Assembly: GCA_040772885.1 (NCBI GenBank)
Contig: JAXGXF010000002.1
Span: 124,001 to 188,000 of the forward strand
Length of the DNA stretch: 64,000 nucleotides
DNA from: Pullichristensenella sp002068815
GTDB lineage: Bacteria; Bacillota; Clostridia; Christensenellales; Aristaeellaceae
Direction of reading: 5' to 3'
The notes under the pieces were generated by a model that was given only the letters and a program-made list of their open reading frames with translations, searched no databases and was not told the origin of the DNA. Positions 56,200 to 62,584 of this stretch are shown piece after piece (positions within the stretch are counted from its first letter, which is position 1; every line of letters starts with the position of its first letter). A program made the translations under genes and the position numbers.

Positions 56200-56868
56200 A
56201 TGAGCAGTTCGGACAGCGTGCAGGAGAAGACCTTTCTGCTCCTGCGCGGCAAGATCATCGACATGGAGCTCGCGCCCGGCACCGCGATGAGTGTCTACGA
56301 GCTCTCCGAAAAGCTGAGCGTCAGCCGCACGCCGGTGCGCGAGGCGTTCATACGGCTGGCGAGCGAGTCGCTGGTCAGCATCCTGCCGCAGCGCCGGACG
56401 CTCGTCAGCAAGATCGACTTTTCGCGCGTCCGGCAGGAGCGGTTTCTGCGCGTCGCGCTCGAGCTCGCGGCGGTCCCGGAGTTTCTGAAAAACCTCGACG
56501 CCGCGGCGCTCGGGCGGATGCGCGCGGTGCTGAAACTGCAGCGCGACGCCGTGAGACAGGGCGACGCGGTCGGCATGCTCCGCCACGACGACGCCTTTCA
56601 CGCGATCGTGTTCGAGGTCGCCGGGCAGATGCTCAGCTGGGGCATCATCGAGAAGATGAGCGGCCACTACCGCCGCGTCCGGCTGATGATGGTCCGGGAC
56701 GGCGAGGAGGCCGAGGAGGTGATCGGCGAGCACGAGGCGCTGATCGACGCGTTTTCCGCCGGCGACGGGGCGCTCGCGATCGAGCGGACGGAAGCGCACC
56801 TTCGAAAGATCATATTGCAGGAGAGCCGGCTCAGAAACAGCTACCCGGATTTCTTTGAACCCTCCTGA
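56200..56868 (+). CDS. GntR-family regulator with FCD-like domain
   Basis: The 222-aa protein has an N-terminal winged helix (LRGKIIDMELAPGTAMSVYE then LSVSRTPVREAFIRLASESL, about 12-54) and a helical C-terminal FCD domain (DAVGMLRHDDAFHAIVFEVA, about 122; GEHEALIDAFSAGD, about 180; the Asp/His set that usually binds a metal and acid ligand). As third gene of the eda-kdgK operon it probably autoregulates through the palindrome at 54424. The ligand is likely a hexuronate/KDG metabolite. Confidence 0.88.
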   Translation: MSSSDSVQEKTFLLLRGKIIDMELAPGTAMSVYELSEKLSVSRTPVREAFIRLASESLVSILPQRRTLVSKIDFSRVRQERFLRVALELAAVPEFLKNLDAAALGRMRAVLKLQRDAVRQGDAVGMLRHDDAFHAIVFEVAGQMLSWGIIEKMSGHYRRVRLMMVRDGEEAEEVIGEHEALIDAFSAGDGALAIERTEAHLRKIILQESRLRNSYPDFFEPS

Positions 56869-56875
56869 AATGCGA

Positions 56876-57109
56876 AAGCCCCCGCGAGGGGGGCCAGGGC
56901 ATCAAAAAAATGCGGTTTTTTGATGCATAGGAAGAATGTGCTTCGGCTCGCTGAAATCCTCACGGATTTCCGGGCGCGATCCTGACGGTAGGAATCGTTT
57001 TACCTCCGCTACGCTCCGTAAAAACCAAATTCACCGCGCATGTCGCCGAATTTGATTTTATGGGTCGGTCGGCGATACTTTGTCGACAGTCTGAAGCCCC
57101 CGCGAGGGG
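56876..57109. repeat. dispersed intergenic repeat, copy 2, bounded by 16-bp direct repeats
   Basis: The element at 56899-57109 matches the one at 45086-45296 block by block: hairpin GCATCAAAAAA / TTTTTTGATGC (56899-56926), CTGAAATCCTCACG.ATTTCCG, CGGTAGG, CCTCCGC, GCTCC, CGCATG, CTTTGTCGACAG (57078-57089) and a terminal GCCCCC..GGGG hairpin. In this copy the 16-mer AAGCCCCCGCGAGGGG occurs at both ends (56876-56891 and 57094-57109). It fills the gap between convergent gntR and the glycyl-radical gene and carries no open frame or transposase. Confidence 0.85.
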
Positions 57110-57116
57110 AGGCGCT

Positions 57117-57380
57117 TCAGGCATGCTTGACGCGATCTCCTTCTTCGGCGCGCTTCGCGTCGTTCCAGCGGTCGGTCGTCCCCACGAGATACCCGGTGAT
57201 CCTGCGGATGCGCTCGAAGCCGACCGGAACCCAGGTGAACACCTCGCGCGCGTTCTCGCCGCCCGCCCGGTAGAACTCCGCGCGCCTGACCTTCCTGCCG
57301 CGCTCCCGTTCGACCTCGGCGATCTCCGAGAGGATAAACTCGCCCGGCAGATTGTCCGGGTTGTGGATTTCGACGTTCAC
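57117..57380 (-). CDS. free-standing NrdD-type glycyl-radical domain protein
   Basis: The 87-aa product ends in a copy of the radical-bearing tail of NrdD. FERIRRITGYLVGT (about 54-67, Gly about 62) is identical to NrdD in this window, and DR.N.AKR.EE.DRVKH follows in both. The first 53 residues (MNVEIHNPDNLPGEFILSEI; FYRAGGENAREVFTWVPVG) are not from NrdD and hold no cysteines. The start is GTG at 57380 after AAAGGGG. By analogy with GrcA/YfiD and pyruvate formate-lyase, it may supply a replacement radical domain to oxygen-damaged NrdD; this is inference. It lies 72 bp after the crp gene in the same direction. Confidence 0.8.
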   Translation of the reverse strand: MNVEIHNPDNLPGEFILSEIAEVERERGRKVRRAEFYRAGGENAREVFTWVPVGFERIRRITGYLVGTTDRWNDAKRAEEGDRVKHA

Positions 57381-57412
57381 GGAAACAGCCCCTTTCGTAT
57401 GTCTGTGGCACC

Positions 57413-57441
57413 ATTGTACCGCGCGGACGCCGAAAGTTCTG
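57413..57441 (-). promoter_or_regulatory. possible weak promoter for the glycyl-radical gene
   Basis: Minus strand TACAAT (57413-57418) has only CAGAAC in the -35 position (57436-57441, 17 bp away). If used, it would need an activator; otherwise the gene is read from the upstream operon. No clear Crp/Fnr site is seen here. Confidence 0.3.
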
Positions 57442-57452
57442 TTGCATTTGCA

Positions 57453-58109
57453 TCATCTGTCATTTTTTTCCGGCAGCAGCGTGATTTTCCGGCGCTCGAT
57501 CTTGACGACGCCGTCCTTCTTCATCTTCCCGAGCTCGCGCGTCATCGCGCTGCGGTCGGTCGAGAGGTAGTCCGCGAGGGACGACATCGAAAACGGCAGC
57601 TCGAACGTGCAGCAGCCCGCCTCGGCCGCGAGCACATGGAAATAGCGCAGCAGCTTCTCGCGGATGCTGCGGCTCGCGAGCACCTCGACGCGGGAGCCGA
57701 GCTGGTTCGCCTTTTCGGCGACGATGCGCAGCATGTTCTCGACGAGCGCGCTGTGGTGCCGGCACGCGTTCGGGCAACGCTTCGTCAGGTGGCCGAAGTC
57801 GAGAAACAGCACCCGTGCCGCCGTCTCCGCGCACGCGACGATGTTCGCATGCGCGCCGAACGCGAGCGTCTCGCCGAACACGCTCCCCTCGCCGAGGTAC
57901 TCGAGTATCGTGTTCCTGCCGTCGTACTCCGGGCGCGAGAGCACGACCGTCCCCTCGAGCACGAGCCCGATCGACGCGGTCTCGCCCTCGCGGAGCGAAA
58001 TCCGCTGCTGCTGCGCAAACGACCGCTCGCGCAATTGCAGGCACGCCGAGAGCTTCTCAATGTTCTCCGGGGCGATGTCCCGGAACAGCTCCGTCTCGGC
58101 CAGGCGCAT
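57453..58109 (-). CDS. Crp/Fnr-family transcriptional regulator
   Basis: The 218-aa protein has a cyclic-nucleotide-binding-type sensor barrel (GETASIGLVLEGTVVLSRPE, about 42-61; YLGEGSVFGETLAFG, about 71-85) and a C-terminal winged helix (LPFSMSSLADYLSTDRSAMT, about 171-190, the recognition helix). Several cysteines are present (CLQL, VACAE, and CPNACRHH near 113-120), but not the Fnr N-terminal cluster pattern. It therefore may sense redox, heme or a small effector. It overlaps the upstream DUF134 gene by 53 bp in another frame. Confidence 0.88.
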   Translation of the reverse strand: MRLAETELFRDIAPENIEKLSACLQLRERSFAQQQRISLREGETASIGLVLEGTVVLSRPEYDGRNTILEYLGEGSVFGETLAFGAHANIVACAETAARVLFLDFGHLTKRCPNACRHHSALVENMLRIVAEKANQLGSRVEVLASRSIREKLLRYFHVLAAEAGCCTFELPFSMSSLADYLSTDRSAMTRELGKMKKDGVVKIERRKITLLPEKNDR

Positions 58110-58449
58110 GGCAGTCCCCTCCCCTCCGGCAGCGCCCGCAGCCGCAGGCGCCGTCGCCGCGCGTGCACAGCTCGAAATCGCCGCCGCGGATGATAAGCGT
58201 CCGGCCGTTCACGAGCGCGTCGGCGATCTTCCGGCGCGCGCGCATGTAGATGCCCGTCACCGTCGTCCGCGCGATTCCCATCCGCTCGGCGCAGTCCTCC
58301 TGCAAGAGCCCCTCGTAATCGATCAGCCGGACCGCCTCGAACTCGTCGACCTGCAGCACGACCGGCTCCGCCCCGTTCCCGTATGCGGGCTCGAACCGGT
58401 CGCAGCGCGGATGGCCGCACACGCGCCGGCACTTTCTCGGCCTCGGCAT
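58057..58449 (-). CDS. DUF134 (UPF0251) DNA-binding-like protein
   Basis: The 130-aa protein starts MPRPRKCRRVCGHPRCDRFE and has EFEAVRLIDYEGLLQEDCAE and RMGIARTTVTGIYMRARRKI (about 36-75), a sigma-70 region 4-like helix-turn-helix typical of DUF134, then RTLIIRGGDFELC. A C-terminal Cys-rich stretch (CTRGDGACGCGRCRRGGDC, about 95-113) may bind metal. DUF134 genes usually sit beside NifX/NifB-like iron-cluster genes, as here. The 3' end overlaps the crp start by 53 bp; the tail after the cysteines may have been lengthened by loss of a stop. Confidence 0.85.
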   Translation of the reverse strand: MPRPRKCRRVCGHPRCDRFEPAYGNGAEPVVLQVDEFEAVRLIDYEGLLQEDCAERMGIARTTVTGIYMRARRKIADALVNGRTLIIRGGDFELCTRGDGACGCGRCRRGGDCHAPGRDGAVPGHRPGEH

Positions 58450-58458
58450 GCGATCCCC

Positions 58459-58899
58459 CTATCCGTGCGCGTGGCAGTTGCCGTGGCCGCACGACTCGCC
58501 GTGGTGCTCGTGGCCGTGGCGCTCGTGCGCGCACGACCCGCCGTGGCGCTCGTGATGCTCGTGCCCGCTGTGGTCGCAGGTCGCGGCGTCGCGCGCCTCG
58601 AGCGTGCCGTCGAGCAGCGCGCGCACCGCCTCGTCCGCGTCGCCGGAGACGCCCGCGTAGAGCTCGATCCCGGCCTCCTGCAAGGCCCTGCGCGCGCCGT
58701 CGCCGATGCCGCCGCAGATCAGCTTTTTGACCTCGAGCTTCTTTAAAATGTCCGCCAGCGCGCCGTGGCCGCTGCCGTTCGTATTGACGACGGTCGCCAA
58801 TTTGACCTCCCCGTCCTCCACGTCGTAGACCTTGAACCGCTCCGTGTGCCCGAAGTGCTGAAAGATGTCCCCGTTCTGATACGTCGCCGCGATTCGCAT
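58459..58899 (-). CDS. NifX/dinitrogenase iron-molybdenum cofactor-type protein with His-rich tail
   Basis: The 146-aa protein has the NifB/NifX/NafY fold (MRIAATYQNGDIFQHFGHTE at 1-20; LICGGIGDGARRALQEAGIE, about 60-79; GVSGDADEAVRALLDG), used elsewhere to bind iron-sulfur or iron-molybdenum clusters. The C-terminal 35 residues are His/Cys-rich (HSGHEHHERHGGSCAHERHG), pointing to metal binding. No nitrogenase gene is present; relatives without nitrogenase are common in anaerobes. ATG at 58899 follows AAGGAGGG. First gene of the four-gene operon. Confidence 0.87.
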   Translation of the reverse strand: MRIAATYQNGDIFQHFGHTERFKVYDVEDGEVKLATVVNTNGSGHGALADILKKLEVKKLICGGIGDGARRALQEAGIELYAGVSGDADEAVRALLDGTLEARDAATCDHSGHEHHERHGGSCAHERHGHEHHGESCGHGNCHAHG

Positions 58900-58916
58900 G
58901 TGTTCGCCCTCCTTTA

Positions 58917-58969
58917 TTGACATAAGTCATTTACTCGGACAGCATAGCACGGTTTCTGCCATATGTCAA
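58917..58969 (-). promoter_or_regulatory. promoter of the NifX-DUF134-crp operon with two Crp/Fnr-like sites
   Basis: Minus strand TTGACA (58964-58969), 17 bp, TATGCT (58941-58946). Two related sites flank the start: site 1, TTGACATATGGCAG on the minus strand (58956-58969), covers the -35; site 2, TTGACATAAGTCAT on the plus strand (58917-58930), lies just after +1. Both fit a TTGAC-N4-GTCAA Crp/Fnr-family pattern (8 and 9 of 10). The placement suggests repression, probably by the operon's own Crp/Fnr protein. Confidence 0.65.
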
Positions 58970-59030
58970 TAACCCGGCGCAGAATTAACGCGCTCGCCGC
59001 AGCTTTCTCCAAAATTATTTCGAAAATGGC

Positions 59031-59059
59031 GGGACATTTCGCGGAAAATACGGTATAAT
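59031..59059 (+). promoter_or_regulatory. candidate promoter for rubredoxin
   Basis: TATAAT (59054-59059) with GGGACA 17 bp upstream (59031-59036); the -35 matches four of six consensus bases. Confidence 0.55.
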
Positions 59060-59085
59060 ACCGGAAAAAAGAGGAGGATGTCACG

Positions 59086-59244
59086 ATGAAGAAGTATGTT
59101 TGTAGCGTCTGCGGCTGGACCTACGACGAGGCGGAGGGCGATGCCGAACTGGGCTTCGCGCCGGGCACCACTTGGGAGGAAATTCCGGACGACTTCGTCT
59201 GCCCGGTGTGCGGCGTCGAAAAGGACATGTTTTCCGAGGAATGA
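59086..59244 (+). CDS. rubredoxin
   Basis: This 52-aa electron carrier binds one iron through two Cys pairs: YVCSVCGW (residues 6 and 9) and FVCPVCGV (39 and 42). The spacing, TYD aromatic residues and GTTWEEIPDDF segment are typical. It probably passes electrons to oxygen- or peroxide-reducing enzymes that protect anaerobes. The GAGGAGG ribosome site and a promoter precede it; a terminator follows at 59268. It is divergent from the NifX/Crp operon, consistent with a redox-stress neighbourhood. Confidence 0.97.
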   Translation: MKKYVCSVCGWTYDEAEGDAELGFAPGTTWEEIPDDFVCPVCGVEKDMFSEE

Positions 59245-59266
59245 ACCCCCATCTCCCGAGAACCTT

Positions 59267-59301
59267 CGCGCCCCGAGGATGCAATCCGCGGGGCGCCTTT
59301 T
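59267..59301 (+). terminator. terminator between rubredoxin and the convergent amidotransferase gene
   Basis: Arms CGCGCCCC / GGGGCGC with an inner GGAT / ATCC pairing form a long hairpin followed by CTTTTCG, 22 bp after the rubredoxin stop. Confidence 0.8.
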
Positions 59302-59303
59302 CG

Positions 59304-60044
59304 TCACTTCTTCGCGAGATACCGGATCACATTGCACCAGAACTTCCCGTAGAACTCCCAGCGGACGAACGCCTCCGGCCCCCAGTGCGGCGCGCAGTCG
59401 CTCGCGAACGCGGCCGAGCGGCCCATTCCGTAGTCCCACGCGGCGATGAACGCGTTTCCGTCGTGCGAGGCGAGCTGCGTCCCCGGCTTCGCGATCAAGC
59501 GGTTGTAGCCGAGGAATTTCGGCCACTTCGCCGGGATGCCGTCGAAGATCGGGTGCTCCGGGCGCTCGATCGCGATCTGCGCGCCCTCGGGGACTTCGCG
59601 CCGGTCGTCGCCCGGGACCATCTCGACCGGAAGCAATGTCTCGATCGCCGTGCCGCGGAAGAACGCGCGGCCCTCGATGCCGCTGAAGCTCATGTAGCCG
59701 CCGACCATGAGCAGTCCGCCGCCCTCGCGCACAAATTGCTCGAGCAGGTTCAGGCGGTTCGGCATGATGATGGACTTCGCCATGGTGTCGTAGCAAAGCA
59801 GCAGCGAGTTCGCGCCGACGTCGCTGAGGATGACCGCGTCATACCTCTTGAGCGCCTCCACCGCGTTCGGAAAGCCCTCCGGGACCATGTGCGACGGTAT
59901 GTGGTCGACCTCGATGCCCCCGGCCTCGAGCGCGCCGCGCAGCCACCCGGAGTCGTCCTGATAGCGGTTCTGCAAAAAATAGTCGACGCCCTTCATATGC
60001 GTCTCGTGGACAAAGTACGTCTCCCCGGCAAACAAAACCCTCAT
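59304..60044 (-). CDS. ThuA/DUF1355-like putative glutamine amidotransferase
   Basis: The 246-aa protein has a class I amidotransferase-like flavodoxin fold: MRVLFAGETYFVHETHMKGV (1-20), DAVILSDVGANSLLL (about 67), FVREGGGLLMVGGYMSFSGI (about 105-124) and a C-terminal WDYGMGRSAAFASDCAPHW (about 202-220). The usual nucleophile Cys position is occupied by MVGGYMSF, so glutaminase activity is doubtful. Such proteins occur in sugar-catabolic settings. ATG at 60044 is chosen for a GGAGG site upstream; in-frame starts beyond it are within the promoter. Confidence 0.75.
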   Translation of the reverse strand: MRVLFAGETYFVHETHMKGVDYFLQNRYQDDSGWLRGALEAGGIEVDHIPSHMVPEGFPNAVEALKRYDAVILSDVGANSLLLCYDTMAKSIIMPNRLNLLEQFVREGGGLLMVGGYMSFSGIEGRAFFRGTAIETLLPVEMVPGDDRREVPEGAQIAIERPEHPIFDGIPAKWPKFLGYNRLIAKPGTQLASHDGNAFIAAWDYGMGRSAAFASDCAPHWGPEAFVRWEFYGKFWCNVIRYLAKK

Positions 60045-60077
60045 GTTCGCAACCTCCGCGTCGTTGATCTCAAGTCG

Positions 60078-60107
60078 AGTGTAGCATACCCGCCCGAGGG
60101 CTGTCAA
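60078..60107 (-). promoter_or_regulatory. sigma-A promoter of the ThuA-like gene
   Basis: Minus strand TTGACA (60102-60107), 18 bp, TACACT (60078-60083), about 33 bp upstream of the ATG. Confidence 0.65.
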
Positions 60108-60120
60108 CATGTGGGAATCC

Positions 60121-60942
60121 TCACGGTTCGATCCACGCGACGCCGACGCACCCGGCGCCCAGGTGCGCGCCGAGCACCGGGCCGACGCGCCTGCGCTCGA
60201 TGCTCCGATCCCCGCGCGCGAGCTGCGCGGTCAGCTTCGCCGCCGCCTCGTCGGCGAGGAAGCCGTTGACGATCAGGGTGCCGGTCGCCTTTTCGCAGAA
60301 GCCGCAGAGCTTTCGCGCCTGGTCGAGCTTGCCGCGCGCGATGCCGGCGGAGACGATCGAGCCGTCCTTGAGCTCGAGCAGCGGGCGGATGTTGAGCACC
60401 GTCGAGATCGACATCTTGACGTTTCCGAGCCTGCCGCTCCTGCGAAGCGGCGTCATGTCGTCGACCGAGAAGAACATGCGGACGCGGTTTTTGATCTTGT
60501 TCAGGTGCTTTGCGACGCTCGAGAGCCGGTCGCCCGCGCGGATGCGCGCCCGGGCCTCGCGCACGAGCAGATAGAGCCCCGCGCAGGTCGTCAGCGAGTC
60601 GACGACCTCGATGTGCTGTCCGCCCAATTCCTTCGCCGCGAGCACGGCGTTCGCGTAGGTGCCGCTGAGCCGGGAGGAGATCGTCAGGCAGAGCGTCTCG
60701 TACCCGGCGCGCTTGAGCATCGTGAACGTGTTCACAAACCCGGCGAGCGTCGCCTGCGAGGTGTGCACCGAGTTCATGTGCTCGGCAACCTGCCTCTCGG
60801 CCGCGTCGTCGTTTTCGATGCAGCCCTCGTTGAGGCTCGAAACCCCGTCGAGCGAGTAGCTCATCGGGACGACGACGACGCCCAGCTCCACCGCCTCGTC
60901 GTGCGTGAGGTAGGCCGTGCTGTCGGTGACTATGGCGATCAC
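60121..60942 (-). CDS. DegV-family fatty-acid-binding protein
   Basis: The 273-aa protein matches DegV: IVTDSTAYLTHDEAVELGVV (4-23), TSQATLAGFVNTF (about 61), CLTISSRLSGTYANAVLAAK (about 84-103; the fatty-acid-binding Ser), VRMFFSVDDMTPLRRSGRLG (about 150-169) and a C-terminal GPVLGAHLGAGCVGV. In characterised Firmicutes (FakB) these present fatty acids to the FakA kinase for phospholipid synthesis. The position beside accA-accD-accC fits lipid metabolism; its start overlaps the accA stop by 4 bp. Confidence 0.9.
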   Translation of the reverse strand: MIAIVTDSTAYLTHDEAVELGVVVVPMSYSLDGVSSLNEGCIENDDAAERQVAEHMNSVHTSQATLAGFVNTFTMLKRAGYETLCLTISSRLSGTYANAVLAAKELGGQHIEVVDSLTTCAGLYLLVREARARIRAGDRLSSVAKHLNKIKNRVRMFFSVDDMTPLRRSGRLGNVKMSISTVLNIRPLLELKDGSIVSAGIARGKLDQARKLCGFCEKATGTLIVNGFLADEAAAKLTAQLARGDRSIERRRVGPVLGAHLGAGCVGVAWIEP

Positions 60943-61718
60943 GCTTCTGTACCTCCGATCTTGCGGAATTTCGCGTAGCGGCCCTCGAGCAGCTCCCCGT
61001 CGGAGAGCGCGCTGTAGCGGGAGAGCGCCTCGAAGAGCGCCGCCTTCAGCGAGGGCATGCCCTTCTGCTTCACGTCCGCGGGGTCGACGATGCGCTCGAT
61101 CACGCCGAACTCGAACAGATCCTTCGCGGTCAGGCGCAGGCTCTCGGCGGCCTCCTTCGCGCGCTTCGCGTCCTTCCAGAGTATGCTCGCCGCGCCTTCG
61201 GGGGAAATGACCGAGTAATACGCGTCCTGCAGCATCCAGACCTCGTCGGCGACCGCGAGCGCGAGCGCGCCGCCGCTGCCGCCCTCGCCGATGACGACGG
61301 AGAGGACCGGCGTCTTTAAGGTCATCAATTCATACATGTTCTCGGCGATCGCCTGCCCCTGCCCGCGCTCCTCGGCGCCGATGCCGCAGAACGCGCCGGA
61401 GGTATCGACGAGGCACAATACCGGCCTTCGGAACTTCTCGGCGAGCTTCATCTGCCGGAGCGCCTTGCGGTAGCCCTCGGGGTTTGCCGAGCCGAAGTTC
61501 CTGCGCACCTTGTCGGGCGTGTCGGAGCCCTTCTCGATGCCGATGACCGTGACCGGCATGCCCGCGAGCCAGCCGAGGCCCGCGACGACGGCGGGATCGT
61601 CGCCGAAGCGCCGGTCGCCGTGCAATTCGACGAAGCCGTCGATCAGATTCGCGATGTAGGTGAGCGCGGTCGGCCTGCCCTTCGCGCGCGAGGCCTGCAC
61701 GCTGTCGTACGCCTTCAT
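60939..61718 (-). CDS. accA: acetyl-CoA carboxylase carboxyltransferase alpha subunit
   Basis: AccA (259 aa) with AccD transfers the carboxyl group from biotin to acetyl-CoA, giving malonyl-CoA for fatty acid synthesis. It shows DGFVELHGDRRFGDDPAVV (about 27-45), NFGSANPEGYRKALRQMKLA (about 74), VDTSGAFCGIGAEERGQGQA (about 104-123) and GEGGSGGALALAVADEVWML (about 142-161). It is shorter at the N-terminus than E. coli AccA (319 aa). Its start overlaps accD by 4 bp. Confidence 0.94.
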   Translation of the reverse strand: MKAYDSVQASRAKGRPTALTYIANLIDGFVELHGDRRFGDDPAVVAGLGWLAGMPVTVIGIEKGSDTPDKVRRNFGSANPEGYRKALRQMKLAEKFRRPVLCLVDTSGAFCGIGAEERGQGQAIAENMYELMTLKTPVLSVVIGEGGSGGALALAVADEVWMLQDAYYSVISPEGAASILWKDAKRAKEAAESLRLTAKDLFEFGVIERIVDPADVKQKGMPSLKAALFEALSRYSALSDGELLEGRYAKFRKIGGTEA

Positions 61719-62581
61719 TCCTGGGCCTCCCTTCGGTGGAGCTTCAAAAGGCCCGCGATCCGGTCGGTCAGGTCTCGCCGGTCGCAGATCATATCGACGA
61801 AGCCCTTCTCGAGCACGAACTCCGCGCGCTGGAAGCCCTCGGCGAGCTTCTGGCGGATCGTCTGCTCGATCACGCGCGGCCCGGCAAAGCCGATCAAGGC
61901 GCCCGGCTCGGAGATCGTGATGTCCCCCTCCATCGCGAAGCTCGCCGTCACGCCGCCGGTCGTCGGGTCGGTCAGGACCGCGACGTAGAGGTTGCCCGCG
62001 TCCGAGTGGCGCTTGACCGCGCCGGTCGTCTTCGCCATCTGCATCAAGGACAGTATGCCCTCCTGCATGCGCGCGCCGCCGGACACGCAGAAGCCGACGA
62101 CCGGCAGCGATTTTTCGAGCGCGTATTCGAACAGCCGCGCGATCTTCTCGCCGACGGCGGTGCCCATCGAGCCCATCATGAACGACGGCTCCATCGCGAA
62201 CAGGCACGCGGGGATGCCGCCGATTTGGCACTCGCCCACGACGACGGCCTCGACCTCGTTCGACTGCTCCCGCGCGCTCACGAGCTTCTTGTCGTAGTCC
62301 GGGAACGCGATCGGGTTCACGCCGCGAAGCGTCGGCCAGAGTTCCTGGAACGTGTTTTCGTCCGCCGTCAGCGCGATCCTGCGCCGCGCGGACACGCGGA
62401 AGTGGTGCTGGCACTTCGGGCATACGTCCGCGTGCCTTGAAAGCTCCTCGGCCGGGTTCATCGCCTTGCAGTTCGGGCAGGAGGCGTAGAGCTGGCCCGG
62501 AATCTCCGGCCTCGCCATGCTGTTTGCGCCCGCGTCCTCCAGCTTGTTGCGGGGGCGGCGGAACAAATTTCTCGTGAGCAT
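61715..62581 (-). CDS. accD: acetyl-CoA carboxylase carboxyltransferase beta subunit
   Basis: AccD (288 aa) carries the N-terminal zinc finger (SCPNCKAM and VCPKCQHHFR, about 34-62; four Cys) and the carboxyltransferase domain: EPSFMMGSMGTAVGEKIARL (about 130), VVGFCVSGGARMQEG (about 160) and DPTTGGVTASFAMEGD (about 204). Standard length. It is 3 bp downstream of accC and coupled to accA. Confidence 0.95.
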   Translation of the reverse strand: MLTRNLFRRPRNKLEDAGANSMARPEIPGQLYASCPNCKAMNPAEELSRHADVCPKCQHHFRVSARRRIALTADENTFQELWPTLRGVNPIAFPDYDKKLVSAREQSNEVEAVVVGECQIGGIPACLFAMEPSFMMGSMGTAVGEKIARLFEYALEKSLPVVGFCVSGGARMQEGILSLMQMAKTTGAVKRHSDAGNLYVAVLTDPTTGGVTASFAMEGDITISEPGALIGFAGPRVIEQTIRQKLAEGFQRAEFVLEKGFVDMICDRRDLTDRIAGLLKLHRREAQE

Positions 62582-62584
62582 TTG

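Noticed and set aside
58459..58899. Evidence for nitrogen fixation
   Set aside because: The NifX-like fold alone occurs widely in non-diazotrophic anaerobes; no nifH, nifD, nifK or nifB is present.
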